Shown: positions 7,601-16,714 of the stretch, piece by piece
Numbering within the stretch: the first letter of the stretch is position 1
How the letters are laid out: the number at the start of each line of letters is the position of its first letter
NCBI RefSeq assembly: GCF_003001815.1
Contig: NZ_PVMZ01000006.1
Span: forward strand, 372,001-436,000
Reading direction: 5' to 3'
Source of the DNA: Actinoplanes italicus
Lineage (GTDB): Bacteria > Actinomycetota > Actinomycetes > Mycobacteriales > Micromonosporaceae
Length of the DNA stretch: 64,000 nucleotides
Made by a program: the position numbers and the translations under genes
The notes under the pieces: generated by a model
What the model saw: only the letters and a program-made list of their open reading frames with translations
Told to the model about the DNA's origin: nothing
Database searches by the model: none

Positions 7601-8260
7601 GTGACCACACCCGAGCACCTGGGCGACCTCGACGCCGTGTCCGCACTGACCGATCGGGTGCGGCGCGCCGCGTACCAGGCGGTGGCCGACGCGGCGCCGG
7701 ATCCGCGGGGGCGTGACGAGGTGGCCGAGACGCTCGGGGTGGGCCGCACGCTGGCCGCGTTCCACCTGGACAAGCTCGTCGATGCCGGGTTGCTCGAGGT
7801 GTCGTACGCCCGCAGGTCGGGCCGCACCGGACCGGGCGCCGGACGTCCCGCCAAGCTGTACCGGCTCTCCGCCGCGGAGCACGCCGTGAGCGTGCCGCCG
7901 CGCGCCTACCGCAGCGCCGCCGAACTGCTCGCCGAGGCCCTGGAACGCACCGGCGGCGAGGAGACGCTGTACCGGGTGGCCGAGGCGCACGGCCGGCAGG
8001 CCGGACCAGCGCCGGACGTCACGACGCTGCTCAGCGACAACGGCTACGCCCCGGCACTCGACGGGGACGGGCGGATCGAGCTGCGCAACTGCCCCTATCA
8101 CCGCCTCGCCGAGGAGTTCCCGCCGCTGATCTGCGGGATGAACCTGGCGATGCTCGGCGGCCTGCTGGAGGGCGCCGGACTGGCCGGCGAGTGGTGCGCC
8201 CGGATGGAGCCCTCGCCCGGCAGATGCTGCGTGACCGTATCTAAAACTAAATCCGATTGA
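7601..8260 (+). CDS. SufR/ArsR-like winged-helix regulator with C-terminal cysteines
   Basis: A 219-residue regulator. Residues about 8-80 form a winged helix (TLGVGRTLAAFHLDKLVDAGLLEV is the recognition region; GRPAKLYRLS is the wing). The C-terminal domain contains CPYH, then C after 13 residues (LICGMN), C after 20 (EWC) and a terminal CC pair, a pattern like the iron-sulfur-binding domain of SufR-type repressors. An Fe-S or metal sensor is therefore likely, but no suf genes are adjacent. It is divergent from rimO and directly upstream of a DUF3291 gene. An A/T-rich dyad overlaps its stop codon. GTG start at 7601; no strong Shine-Dalgarno sequence is seen. Confidence 0.75.
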   Translation: MTTPEHLGDLDAVSALTDRVRRAAYQAVADAAPDPRGRDEVAETLGVGRTLAAFHLDKLVDAGLLEVSYARRSGRTGPGAGRPAKLYRLSAAEHAVSVPPRAYRSAAELLAEALERTGGEETLYRVAEAHGRQAGPAPDVTTLLSDNGYAPALDGDGRIELRNCPYHRLAEEFPPLICGMNLAMLGGLLEGAGLAGEWCARMEPSPGRCCVTVSKTKSD

Positions 8261-8267
8261 CTTTAGA
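8240..8267. promoter_or_regulatory. A/T-rich dyad before the DUF3291 gene
   Basis: TCTAAA and TTTAGA are perfect inverted 6-mers separated by 16 bp. In this very GC-rich DNA the A/T-rich dyad stands out. It overlaps the stop codon of the SufR-like regulator and lies 26 bp upstream of the DUF3291 start, so it may be an operator or core promoter for that gene. Confidence 0.45.
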
Positions 8268-8292
8268 AATCGGGACTGGTGAAGTTGAGGGC

Positions 8293-8751
8293 ATGACCTT
8301 CCACCTCGCCCAGATGAACGTCGCCAAGCTCCGAGCCCCCGAGGGGGATCCCCTGGTCGCCGAGTTCACGGCCGGCGTCGATCTGATGAACGAGCTGGCC
8401 GACCGGTCACCCGGCTTCGTCTGGCGGCTCAAGGAGGAGGACGTCGATCTCGAGGCGCTGGGCATCCAGCCGGCGCCGCCGGACATGATCGCCACCATGT
8501 CGGTCTGGGAGTCGCTGGAGGCCCTCCGGGGGTACGTCTACCAGTCCACCCATCTGGACTATCTGCGCCGCCGCCGGGAGTGGTTCGTGGCCGGTCAGTC
8601 CGCCATGGTCCTGTGGTGGGTCGAGGCCGGCCGCATCCCGACACTCCGCGACGGACTCCAGCGCCTGGCACTGCTCGGCGCCAACGGGCCGGGGCCGCAG
8701 GCGTTCACGTTCCGCCAGACGTTCCCGGCCCCGGAACTCAGTCGACCCTGA
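8293..8751 (+). CDS. DUF3291 domain protein
   Basis: A 152-residue protein of the DUF3291 family, predicted to fold as a dimeric alpha/beta barrel like antibiotic-biosynthesis monooxygenases and heme-degrading enzymes. Recognisable parts are the opening HLAQMNVAKL, the central SPGFVWRL, the SVWESLEALRGYVY strand-helix and WFVAGQSAMVLWWVEAG near the C-terminus. The ATG at 8293 follows TTGAGGG; the 12 upstream in-frame codons fall in the A/T-rich dyad and are not conserved. It overlaps the 3' end of convergent ftsK by 14 bp. The function of the family is unknown. Confidence 0.8.
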   Translation: MTFHLAQMNVAKLRAPEGDPLVAEFTAGVDLMNELADRSPGFVWRLKEEDVDLEALGIQPAPPDMIATMSVWESLEALRGYVYQSTHLDYLRRRREWFVAGQSAMVLWWVEAGRIPTLRDGLQRLALLGANGPGPQAFTFRQTFPAPELSRP

Positions 8752-11260
8752 GGGCCGCGAGCGACTCCTCCAGCTCGTCCGGCTTGATCAGCACGTCACG
8801 GGCCTTCGAACCCTCGGACGGGCCGACGATGCCGCGGGTCTCCATCAGGTCCATCAGGCGGCCCGCCTTGGCGAACCCGACGCGCAGTTTGCGCTGCAGC
8901 ATCGAGGTGGAGCCGAACTGGCTGGTCACCACGAGCTCGATGGCCTGGATCAGGAGTGCGAGATCGTCGCCGATCTCCTCGTCGATGTCCTTCTTCTTGC
9001 TCTGCGGGACCTCGGTGACGTCCTCACGGAATTCCGGCTCGCGCTGGTCCTTGCAGAACTTGACGACCGCCGCGATCTCCGTCTCGTCGACCCACGCGCC
9101 CTGGATACGGGTCGGTTTCGACGCGCCCATCGGCAGGAAGAGACCGTCACCGCGGCCGAGCAGCTTCTCCGCGCCCGGCTGGTCCAGGATGACCCGCGAG
9201 TCGGCCAGCGAGCTCGTGGCGAAGGCCAGCCGGGACGGCACGTTCGCCTTGATCAGGCCGGTGACGACGTCGACCGACGGCCGCTGGGTGGCCAGCACCA
9301 GGTGGATGCCGGCGGCCCGGGCCAGCTGGGTGATCCGGACGACCGAGTCCTCGACGTCACGCGGGGCGACCATCATCAGGTCGGCGAGCTCGTCGATGAT
9401 CACCAGCAGGTACGGGTACGGCTTCATCTCCCGCTCGCTGCCCGGCGGCGCCGTGATCTCGCCGCTGCGGACCTTGCGGTTGAAGTCGTCGATGTGGCGT
9501 ACCCCGTTGGCGGCGAGGTCGTCGTAGCGCATGTCCATCTCACGGACCACCCACTCCAGCGCGTCCGCCGCCTTCTTCGGGTTCGTGATGATCGGCGTGA
9601 CGAGGTGCGGGATGCCCTCGTAAGCGGTCATCTCCACCCGCTTCGGGTCGACCAGCAGTAGCCGTACCTCATCGGGGGTGGCTCTGGTCAGAAGCGACAC
9701 CAGCAGTGAGTTGAGGCAGGAGCTCTTGCCCGCACCGGTGGCGCCGGCGATCAGGATGTGCGGCATCTTCGCCAGGTTCGCCACGACGAACCCACCCTCG
9801 ATGTCCTTGCCGAGCGCCACCAGCATCGGGTGGTGGTCGGCCGCCGCGGCCCGGGAGCGCAGCACGTCGCCGAGCGACACGTTCTCCGGGTCGGTGTTGG
9901 GAATCTCCACACCGACCGCGCTCTTGCCCGGGATCGGGCTGAGGATGCGCACGTCCGGCGACTTCACCGCGTAGGCGATGTTGCGCGACAGCTGGGTGAT
10001 CCGCTCGACCTTCGTGCCCGGGCCGATCTCCACCTCGTACCGGGTGACCGTCGGGCCGCGGGTGAAGCCGGTGACCACCGCGTCCACGTTGAACTGCTCG
10101 AACACCCCGGTCAGGGCGGCCATGATCTCGTCGTTGGCGCGACTGCGGGCCTTCGCGGGTGCGCCGACGGCCAGCAGGTTCGCCGGCGGCAGGCGGTAGT
10201 CGCCCTTGACCGCCGAGATCTCCAGCTGCTCGGCCCGGGTGGGCGGCATCGGCGAATGCTCGGGCGGCGGCTTCTTCCGGGCCTTCGGCATCGGCATCTT
10301 CGGCAGGGCCACCGTGTCGTGCAGAATCAGCTCTTCGTCGAAGTCGTCCGGCGGGTCCTGCTCGAACGGCGCCGGCTCGGCCATCGTCGCCTGCCTGCGA
10401 CGAGCCGGGCGCCGCGGTTTCGCGGTCGCCTCCTCGTCCTCCGGCTCGTCCTCCTCGCCGTCCGGCGGGGGCGGCACGGCCGGGAGATGCCGGCCGGATC
10501 GGCCGGACACCATGTCGGCCAGCTGGGTCACGCGCTCCGGGATCTTCGCGATCGGTGTCGCGGTTATCACCAGGAAACCGAAGACGAAGAGAAGCAACAG
10601 CAGCGGTACGGCCACCCAGGCGGTCACCGCGCGCTCCAGCAGCCCACCGACCCCGAAACCGAGCAGGCCACCCGCCTGATCGACCCTCGGGTTGTCCGAC
10701 GCCGGGCCGGAGATGTGCAGCAGCGCGGCGGTCGCCACGATGATCGCGGTCCAGCCGACCAGGCTGCGCCCGCGATGCTCCGGGTCGGCCGGCTCCCGCA
10801 TCAGCCGGATCGCGCCGAAGAACAGCAGCAGCGGCAGGAGCACGGCCAGGTTGCCGAGGAAGAGGCGGACCATGTCGGCCACCCACACACCGACCGGGCC
10901 GGCGCTGCCCGCCCAGACCGCGACCGCGATCAGGATGGCGATGCCGAGCATGAAGAGGCCGGCACCGTCGCGGCGGTGCTCCGGACCGATCGACTTGGCC
11001 GACGCGGCCTGCCGCCCGGCGCCGCGGGCCAGCCAGCCCACACCGCCCGCCATGCCCAGCCAGAGCGAGCCGACACCGCGTGCGATGCTGGGCCCGACGG
11101 CCGGTGGGGCTTTGCGGACCGCGGGACGCTTCGCCGCGGGCTTGCGTGCGGCCGCCTTACCGGTGGCCTTTCGTGCCGGTTGCCGGGCACGGTTGACCGC
11201 CGCGCCCCGGGTTGTGGACGCGGCGCGGCTCCGGCCCGCCGGAGGAGTTCGGCCCGCCAT
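8738..11260 (-). CDS. ftsK: DNA translocase FtsK
   Basis: An 840-residue septal DNA pump that segregates chromosome dimers at division. It has a basic Ala/Lys/Arg-rich leader (about 1-70), about four membrane helices (about 70-225), an acidic/Pro-rich linker (about 230-330), the RecA-like motor with Walker A GATGAGKS (Lys512) and Walker B LLVIIDELADLMM, and a C-terminal gamma winged helix (about 765-830) for KOPS recognition. The ATG at 11260 is preferred over an in-frame GTG at 11269 because GGTGA lies upstream of it. The actinobacterial linker is short compared with E. coli FtsK. Stop codons of ftsK and DUF3291 overlap. Confidence 0.95.
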   Translation of the reverse strand: MAGRTPPAGRSRAASTTRGAAVNRARQPARKATGKAAARKPAAKRPAVRKAPPAVGPSIARGVGSLWLGMAGGVGWLARGAGRQAASAKSIGPEHRRDGAGLFMLGIAILIAVAVWAGSAGPVGVWVADMVRLFLGNLAVLLPLLLFFGAIRLMREPADPEHRGRSLVGWTAIIVATAALLHISGPASDNPRVDQAGGLLGFGVGGLLERAVTAWVAVPLLLLLFVFGFLVITATPIAKIPERVTQLADMVSGRSGRHLPAVPPPPDGEEDEPEDEEATAKPRRPARRRQATMAEPAPFEQDPPDDFDEELILHDTVALPKMPMPKARKKPPPEHSPMPPTRAEQLEISAVKGDYRLPPANLLAVGAPAKARSRANDEIMAALTGVFEQFNVDAVVTGFTRGPTVTRYEVEIGPGTKVERITQLSRNIAYAVKSPDVRILSPIPGKSAVGVEIPNTDPENVSLGDVLRSRAAAADHHPMLVALGKDIEGGFVVANLAKMPHILIAGATGAGKSSCLNSLLVSLLTRATPDEVRLLLVDPKRVEMTAYEGIPHLVTPIITNPKKAADALEWVVREMDMRYDDLAANGVRHIDDFNRKVRSGEITAPPGSEREMKPYPYLLVIIDELADLMMVAPRDVEDSVVRITQLARAAGIHLVLATQRPSVDVVTGLIKANVPSRLAFATSSLADSRVILDQPGAEKLLGRGDGLFLPMGASKPTRIQGAWVDETEIAAVVKFCKDQREPEFREDVTEVPQSKKKDIDEEIGDDLALLIQAIELVVTSQFGSTSMLQRKLRVGFAKAGRLMDLMETRGIVGPSEGSKARDVLIKPDELEESLAALRVD

Positions 11261-11346
11261 GGATGTCACCGTAGCGGTGCGGGGGCGATCCGCCGAGAAG
11301 GCGCACCGCGACTGCTTTTCACTTTCCCGGCATTTACCATCGTACG

Positions 11347-11772
11347 GTGCAACCTCTCAGCAACGACTTGATCAAGGCGGCGCTGGACCAGCGTGGCTTC
11401 TCGTACTTCGTCGATGCCGACGGGGACATCGCCGGCAACTTCCAGGGCAACCTCATCTACTTCTTCCGCCTCGGTCAGCGGCAGGAGATCCTCCAGGTCC
11501 GCGCCATGATGCAGCACGTCTTCGCCGTCGACGACGTGCCACGGCTCTACGAGTTCTGCAACACCTGGAACCGGGACCAGCTCTGGCCGAAGGCGTACGT
11601 ACAGGTCACCGACGACGGCCAGGCGATCGTGGTGGGCGAGGTCACCACCGACTGGGAACACGGCGCCACCCTCCAGCAGCTCGACCAGGTCATCCTCTGC
11701 GGAGTGGCGACCGGCTGCCGGCTCGGCGAGGCGCTCGGCGAACTGAAATCGGGGCCCCCACGCTCGGCGTGA
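11347..11772 (+). CDS. YbjN-domain protein
   Basis: A 141-residue YbjN-family protein. It shows the typical alternating strands of this type III secretion chaperone-like fold: GFSYFVDADGDIAGNFQGNLIYFF followed by a buried helix (LYEFCNTWNRDQLWPKAYV) and a beta hairpin (GEVTTDWEHGAT). YbjN proteins are widespread in actinobacteria and usually lack a defined role. Start is GTG at 11347, and it is divergent from ftsK across an 86-bp gap. A hairpin overlaps its stop codon. Confidence 0.8.
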   Translation: MQPLSNDLIKAALDQRGFSYFVDADGDIAGNFQGNLIYFFRLGQRQEILQVRAMMQHVFAVDDVPRLYEFCNTWNRDQLWPKAYVQVTDDGQAIVVGEVTTDWEHGATLQQLDQVILCGVATGCRLGEALGELKSGPPRSA

Positions 11773-11782
11773 GGACCCCGAT
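11748..11782 (+). terminator. hairpin overlapping the ybjN-like stop
   Basis: ATCGGGG and CCCCGAT form the outer stem and CACGC/GCGTG the inner one, with small internal asymmetry. The stop codon lies in the 3' arm. It probably terminates the YbjN transcript, although no U-run follows. Confidence 0.5.
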
Positions 11783-11836
11783 CCGCTACCGGGTCACGGA
11801 TGCCCGGCCGGGCGGAGGCGTCCGTACCCGGCTGCC

Positions 11837-11872
11837 GGACCGGACCGGGTGGCTTCCACACCCGGCCGGTCC
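11837..11872 (-). terminator. terminator after the S1 protease gene
   Basis: GGACCGG-A-CCGGGTG pairs with CACCCGG-CCGGTCC across a 7-nt loop, giving 14 bp with one bulged A. It lies 14 bp beyond the protease stop on the minus strand and before the YbjN end, so it serves the convergent junction. Confidence 0.65.
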
Positions 11873-11885
11873 GATGCCCGGTGGA

Positions 11886-13433
11886 CTACTGGACGTTGAA
11901 GCCCAGGCTGTACGCGCCCGTGCCGGAGGCGGCCACGACCACGTACCGGTAGGTGCCGGAACGGCCGGTGAAGGTCAGCGTCTTGTCACCGTTGCCGGCC
12001 GACTGCGCCACGGTCCGGAACTGACCGCGGTTGTTGGCCCGCTGCAGCACCAGGTCGAAGTCGGCGCCCTCCGGGGCGTCGAGGCAGGCGGTGTGCGTGC
12101 CGGCCCGGGCCCGGTAGGCCCCGCCGTTCGGCTGCGCCTGCGCCTGGCCGGCCCGGTTGATCGTGCCGGTCCGCTGCACCGGGAGCGCGTCACACGCGGA
12201 CGCCTCCTCACCCTCCTCGGCGGGCGGGGTGGTCGCCGGCGGAGCCTCGCCGCCCCCACCCTCGGTGGTGACCAGCGTCAGGTTCTGCGCCGCCAGCACC
12301 TCGTTCAGCGGCTGGAAGAACGTCTCGCCACCGACCGTGCAGTCACCGGAACCACCCGAGGTCATGCCCTGCGCCTGGTCACCGGAGAGCCACGGCCCGC
12401 CGGAGTCGCCACCCTCGGCGCAGACGTCGGTACGGGTCAGGCCCGTGACCGCGCCCTCCGGGTACCGGACCGTCTGGTTCTTGGCGAGGATCGTGCCGCA
12501 GAACGTGCCGGTGGTGGAACCGGAACGGCAGATCGCCGCGCCGACCGGCGCCTCGGTGTTACCGGCCACCGGCAGCTCGTTGCCGTTGAAGTCGTTGACC
12601 ACCGGGCGCGGGTCCCAGTCGTCGTTCACCGCGACGAAGCCCATGTCGGCCTCACCCGGGAAGACCGAGAACTCCACGGTGCCCTGGGCCTGGTTGTTGA
12701 AGCCCGTGGTCGTGGTGCCCTCCTCGCCGCAGTGACCGGCCGTGACGAAACCGGTCGTCACCGAGAAACCGATCGAACAGCGGGCCTGGCCACCACCGAC
12801 GTTGATGAAGTACGGGTCCGCGCCGCGCACGTCGAACAGCGGCTTCGGCTTGGCGTCGCTGATCTTCACGGTCACCGCGTCGGACGACAGGCCGGCCCGC
12901 TTCGCGAGCGCGAGCGCCTCCGCCTTCTCGCCGGGCTGCGCCACGACGACCACCTTGTTGGTGGCCACATCGACGTACCAGCCGGTCAGGCCGGCGACCT
13001 TCGCCGCGGCCGCGTCGAGCTTGGTCTTGGCCTCGTCCAGCTCGGCCTCACTCCGCTTGACCAGCACCGGCACGGCACCCGCGGCCTTGACCGCCGACGC
13101 CGCTCCGGAATCGGTCACCGCGACCTTGAGCGTGGTGCCGTCGGAAGCCAGCCAGGCGCCACCGAAGTCCTCACCCGTCTGCGCGGCCAGCGTCGCCGAG
13201 ACGCCACCGGCCCACTCCGAGCGGGCCAGCCGGGTGGCTGCCTGTTCACCGTTGAGACCCAGGTCGCGTTTCATCGCCGCGAGCAGCTCCGGGGACAGAC
13301 CCCCCGGAGTGCTGCTCTTGGCCTTCGACCCACCGGGCTCTTCGGTGTCGGCGAGCGACGGCAGGGTGAAGGCGACCGCCGCCGCACCCGCCACCGCAAC
13401 AACCGCCCCTACGGCGATCGCACTGCGCTGCAT
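11886..13433 (-). CDS. secreted S1-family (streptogrisin-like) serine protease
   Basis: A 515-residue preproprotein. The ATG at 13433 is chosen because GGGAG lies 8 bp upstream and gives a compact signal peptide (MQRSAIAVG, hydrophobic core, then a Leu-Ala-Asp region). A propeptide of about 170 residues with alpha-lytic-protease-prodomain-like content precedes the chymotrypsin-fold domain: His234 in TAGHC, Asp263 in EADMGFV and Ser344 in GGDSGGP. Cysteine pairs typical of streptogrisins are present. After a Pro/Glu/Gly linker comes a C-terminal beta domain (about 410-515) resembling bacterial pre-peptidase C-terminal domains. The substrate is unknown; extracellular proteolysis is expected. 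Confidence 0.9.
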   Translation of the reverse strand: MQRSAIAVGAVVAVAGAAAVAFTLPSLADTEEPGGSKAKSSTPGGLSPELLAAMKRDLGLNGEQAATRLARSEWAGGVSATLAAQTGEDFGGAWLASDGTTLKVAVTDSGAASAVKAAGAVPVLVKRSEAELDEAKTKLDAAAAKVAGLTGWYVDVATNKVVVVAQPGEKAEALALAKRAGLSSDAVTVKISDAKPKPLFDVRGADPYFINVGGGQARCSIGFSVTTGFVTAGHCGEEGTTTTGFNNQAQGTVEFSVFPGEADMGFVAVNDDWDPRPVVNDFNGNELPVAGNTEAPVGAAICRSGSTTGTFCGTILAKNQTVRYPEGAVTGLTRTDVCAEGGDSGGPWLSGDQAQGMTSGGSGDCTVGGETFFQPLNEVLAAQNLTLVTTEGGGGEAPPATTPPAEEGEEASACDALPVQRTGTINRAGQAQAQPNGGAYRARAGTHTACLDAPEGADFDLVLQRANNRGQFRTVAQSAGNGDKTLTFTGRSGTYRYVVVAASGTGAYSLGFNVQ

Positions 13434-13549
13434 CTGGAGAACTCCCTCCGCCACGGGTGCCGTGGGGGCGGCACCGGTGCCAGGGAGTACGCAGTTGCGG
13501 CGGAGATGGTTGAAACTCCACGCGTGATCCTTATGGATTCACAGGAATC

Positions 13550-15238
13550 TCAGACTTCGACCACCGTCGGTACGATCATCGGCCGACGCCGATAGGCGTC
13601 GTTCACCCAGCGGCCCACCGTGCGCCGCACCACCTGTTGCAGCTGGTGGGTGTCGGTGATGCCGTCCTCGGCCGAGCGGTGCAGAGCCGCGGTCAGCAGC
13701 GGGACGACCGGGTTGAACGCCTCCGGGTCCTCGGAGAAGCCCTTCGCCGAGATGACCGGCTCGCCGACCACCTTCCCGGTCACCGAGTCGATGACCACGG
13801 TCGCGGCGATGAACCCACCGTCACCGAGTATGCGGCGCTCGGTGAGCAACGACTCGCTGACGTCGCCGACCGCGAGACCGTCCACGTAGACGTACCGGCT
13901 CTTGACCCGGCCGACCACGCGGGCGTGCCCCTCGACCAGGTCGACCACGTCACCGTCCTCGCACAGCACCACACGGTCCGGCGCCACACCGGTCTCGATG
14001 CCGAGTTGCGCGTGGGCCCGCAGGTGCCGCCACTCGCCGTGCACCGGCATCAGGTTGCTGGGACGGGTCACGTTCAACAGGTAACGGAGCTCCCCGGCCG
14101 GGGCGTGCCCGGAGACGTGCACCTTGGCCGTCTCCTTGTGGACGACCGTGGCACCGGCCCGGGAGAGCTGGTTGATCACCCGGTAGACCGAGGTCTCGTT
14201 GCCCGGCACCAGCGAACTGGCCAGCACGACCGTGTCACCGGACGCGATGGTGATGTGCCGGTGGTCACCCGTGGACATCCGGCCGAGGGCGCTCATCGGC
14301 TCGCCCTGGGAACCGGTCGACATGAAGACGATCTCGTCGGGCGGCAGGTGGGTCGCCTCGTCCAGGCCGACCAGCAGGCCGTCCGGGATGCGCAGCAGAC
14401 CCAGGTCACGGGCGATGCCCATGTTGCGGACCATGGACCGGCCGATCAGGGCGACCTTGCGCTCGTACTCCCAGGCCGCGTCCATCACCTGCTGCACGCG
14501 GTGCACATGGGAGGCGAAGCTGGCCACGATGATGCGGCCGCGGGCCTTGCCGAAGATCGAGCTGAGCACCGGCCCGATGTCGCGCTCCGGCGTGACGAAG
14601 CCCGGCACCTCGGCGTTCGTCGAGTCCGACAGCAGCAGGTCGACGCCCTCGGCGCCGAGCCGTGCGAAGCCGGCCAGGTCGGTGATCCGCCCGTCGAGCG
14701 GCACCTGGTCCATCTTGAAGTCACCGGTGTGCAGCACCAGACCCGCGGGGGTACGGATGGCGACCGCCAGCGCGTCCGGGATCGAGTGGTTCACGGCGAA
14801 GAACTCGCACTCGAACGGGCCGAGCCGCTCCACGCCGCCCTCGCGGACGGTCAGGGTGTACGGGTCCAGCCGGCGCTCGGCGAGTTTCGCCTCGACCAGG
14901 GCCAACGTGAACTCCGACCCGACCAGCGGGATGTCCGGCTTGTGGGCGAGCAGGTAGGGCACCGCGCCGATGTGGTCCTCGTGCCCGTGGGTGAGCACGA
15001 TCGCCTGCACGTCCCCGAGCCGGTCCAATATCGGCGCGAAGTCGGGCAGGATCAGGTCGACACCCGGTTGCTCGACGTCGGGGAAGAGCACCCCGCAGTC
15101 GACGATCAGGATCTTCCCGTCGTACTCGAAATACGTCATGTTGCGGCCGATGGCGCCGAGCCCACCGAGCGGGACGACGCGCAGAGCGCCCTCCGGCAGC
15201 GGCGGCGGCGGACCCAGCTCGACGTGAGCGTTAGTCAT
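13550..15238 (-). CDS. rnj: ribonuclease J
   Basis: A metallo-beta-lactamase/beta-CASP RNase of 562 residues with 5'-3' exo- and endonuclease activity on mRNA and rRNA precursors. The metal site HGHEDH is at residues 84-89, and further ligands are in NHSIPDA and LHTGDF. The beta-CASP part contains SDSTNAEVPG and SFASHVHR; the C-terminal segment HVSGHAPAGELRYLL completes the active site. It starts with ATG at 15238, 13 bp downstream of dapA, as in M. tuberculosis Rv2753c-Rv2752c, so the two are probably cotranscribed. Confidence 0.95.
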   Translation of the reverse strand: MTNAHVELGPPPPLPEGALRVVPLGGLGAIGRNMTYFEYDGKILIVDCGVLFPDVEQPGVDLILPDFAPILDRLGDVQAIVLTHGHEDHIGAVPYLLAHKPDIPLVGSEFTLALVEAKLAERRLDPYTLTVREGGVERLGPFECEFFAVNHSIPDALAVAIRTPAGLVLHTGDFKMDQVPLDGRITDLAGFARLGAEGVDLLLSDSTNAEVPGFVTPERDIGPVLSSIFGKARGRIIVASFASHVHRVQQVMDAAWEYERKVALIGRSMVRNMGIARDLGLLRIPDGLLVGLDEATHLPPDEIVFMSTGSQGEPMSALGRMSTGDHRHITIASGDTVVLASSLVPGNETSVYRVINQLSRAGATVVHKETAKVHVSGHAPAGELRYLLNVTRPSNLMPVHGEWRHLRAHAQLGIETGVAPDRVVLCEDGDVVDLVEGHARVVGRVKSRYVYVDGLAVGDVSESLLTERRILGDGGFIAATVVIDSVTGKVVGEPVISAKGFSEDPEAFNPVVPLLTAALHRSAEDGITDTHQLQQVVRRTVGRWVNDAYRRRPMIVPTVVEV

Positions 15239-15251
15239 TCGCCTCTTCCTG

Positions 15252-16145
15252 TCAGAGCACGATGCCGGCCGCGGCGGCGTCCTGGCGCAGTTGGTTCAAT
15301 TCCTCGGTGGTCGCGTCGACCAGCGGCGAGCGGACCTGCCCCGCGGGCAGGCCGAGCGCGCCCAGACCGGCCTTGACCAGCATTACCCCCTGTGTCCGGA
15401 AGATGCCGGTGAACAGGGGCAGAGCGGTGCGGTGCAGGGTCAGCGCGGCCGCCGCGTCGCCCCGCTCCCACGCCTCGATCATGTCCTTGGCGAGCTTGCC
15501 GGTGAAATGCGTCGACGTGCCCACCAAGCCCACGCCGCCGATCGCGAGCAGCGGCAGAGTGGCCGCGTCGTCACCGGAGTAGTAGGCCAGGTCGGTCCGG
15601 GCCAGCACCTGTGAGCTGGCGACCAGATCGCCCTTGGCGTCTTTCACCGCGACGATCCGCTCGTGCTCGGCGATCCGCACCATTGTCTCGGTGGTGATCG
15701 CCGTGCCGGCGCGGTGTGGAATGTCATAGGCCATGATCGGCAGGCCGGTGGCGTCGGCGACCGTGCGGAAGTGCCGCTCGACGCCCGCCTGCGGCGGCTT
15801 GGAGTAATACGGCGTGACGACCAGCAGACCGTGTGCTCCCGCCTTCTCCGCGGTCTGCGCCAGCTCGATGGTGTGTGCGGTGTTGTTGGTGCCCACACCC
15901 GCCAGAACCTGCGCCCGGTCCCCGACGGCCTCGATCACGGCACGGAGCAACGACTCCTTCTCCGCGTCGGTGGTGGTGGGGGACTCTCCGGTGGTGCCGC
16001 TGATCACGAGAGCGTCGTTGCGCTGCTCGTCGACGAGGTGGACGGCGAGCCGTGCCGCGCCCTCGGTGTCCAGGGAACCGTCCGGGGTGAACGGGGTCAC
16101 CATGGCGGTCAGCAGCCGTCCGAAGGGCCGCGGGTCTTGCGTCAT
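15252..16145 (-). CDS. dapA: 4-hydroxy-tetrahydrodipicolinate synthase
   Basis: The first committed enzyme of lysine/diaminopimelate synthesis, condensing pyruvate with aspartate semialdehyde. The 297-residue TIM barrel contains GTTGESPTT (phosphate loop), GVGTNNTAHTI, VTPYYSKPPQAGV with the catalytic tyrosine, YDIPHRAGTAI, and the Schiff-base lysine in IVAVKDAKGDL. The ATG at 16145 gives MTQDPRPFGRLLTAMVTPF; a longer ORF from 16202 adds residues that are not family-like. Upstream AGG is a weak ribosome-binding site. It pairs with dapB elsewhere in the window for peptidoglycan precursor supply. Confidence 0.95.
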   Translation of the reverse strand: MTQDPRPFGRLLTAMVTPFTPDGSLDTEGAARLAVHLVDEQRNDALVISGTTGESPTTTDAEKESLLRAVIEAVGDRAQVLAGVGTNNTAHTIELAQTAEKAGAHGLLVVTPYYSKPPQAGVERHFRTVADATGLPIMAYDIPHRAGTAITTETMVRIAEHERIVAVKDAKGDLVASSQVLARTDLAYYSGDDAATLPLLAIGGVGLVGTSTHFTGKLAKDMIEAWERGDAAAALTLHRTALPLFTGIFRTQGVMLVKAGLGALGLPAGQVRSPLVDATTEELNQLRQDAAAAGIVL

Positions 16146-16171
16146 ACCTGACAACCTATCGGACGCTCCGG

Positions 16172-16714
16172 TCACACGTAGAAAGCGGTGAACGGCGCCC
16201 ATGGGAGGTTACGCAGGATGCTCCACACACCCCAGACCGCCATGAATGTGATCATGGCGGCCGGACTGATCGAGAACTCCGGGAGCCTCCACCGGAACAG
16301 CCGCCGGCCGGCCCACGCCACGTACAGATAGATCAGGAACGGCACCGCGAAGACGAACAGCAGGTGGTGGCGGGCCGCGGCCGGCACGTCGCCGTGCAGC
16401 AGGAACCACGCGGCCCGGGTGCCGCCGCAGCCCGGGCAGACGAAGCCCGTGAGAAATTTCAGCAGGCAGGACGGCGCCTCACCGGCGCCGGCTGTGGCCG
16501 GGTCGCTGATCAGCGTGTAACCCACCGCGGCGCCCGTGCAGGCCAGCACCGCGAACGGGGCGAGCCACATCGGCGAGCGCGCGGCGAGCCGGTTGACCAG
16601 ACGGGTCAGCCGGTCGGGCTCGGGTGGCCGGTAGTAGTCGAACCACTCGGGCGGGACCGGTGGCCCCTGCAGGGGCTGGTCGGCCAGCCAGGGAGGCAGC
16701 TCGACAGCGCTCAT
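16172..16714 (-). CDS. DUF2752 membrane protein
   Basis: A 180-residue membrane protein with the DUF2752 signature FVCPGCGGTRAAWFLLHGD, where two cysteines sit just before a membrane helix. Three hydrophobic segments are seen (about residues 53-73, 119-140 and 155-175). The ATG at 16714 overlaps the preceding TGA in ATGA, pointing to translational coupling with the YcaQ-type gene; this decides the start over GTG at 16723. Function of the family is unknown. Confidence 0.8.
   Translation of the reverse strand: MSAVELPPWLADQPLQGPPVPPEWFDYYRPPEPDRLTRLVNRLAARSPMWLAPFAVLACTGAAVGYTLISDPATAGAGEAPSCLLKFLTGFVCPGCGGTRAAWFLLHGDVPAAARHHLLFVFAVPFLIYLYVAWAGRRLFRWRLPEFSISPAAMITFMAVWGVWSILRNLPWAPFTAFYV

Noticed and set aside
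8240..8267. Intrinsic terminator for the SufR-like gene
   Set aside because: The dyad arms are only 6 bp and A/T-rich with a 16-bp gap, which suits a DNA site better than an RNA hairpin.
10692..13595. 967-codon open frame on the plus strand opposite ftsK and the protease
   Set aside because: Its translation is Arg/Ala/Gly-rich without any domain and lies antisense to genes with clear motifs, as expected from GC-rich codon use.
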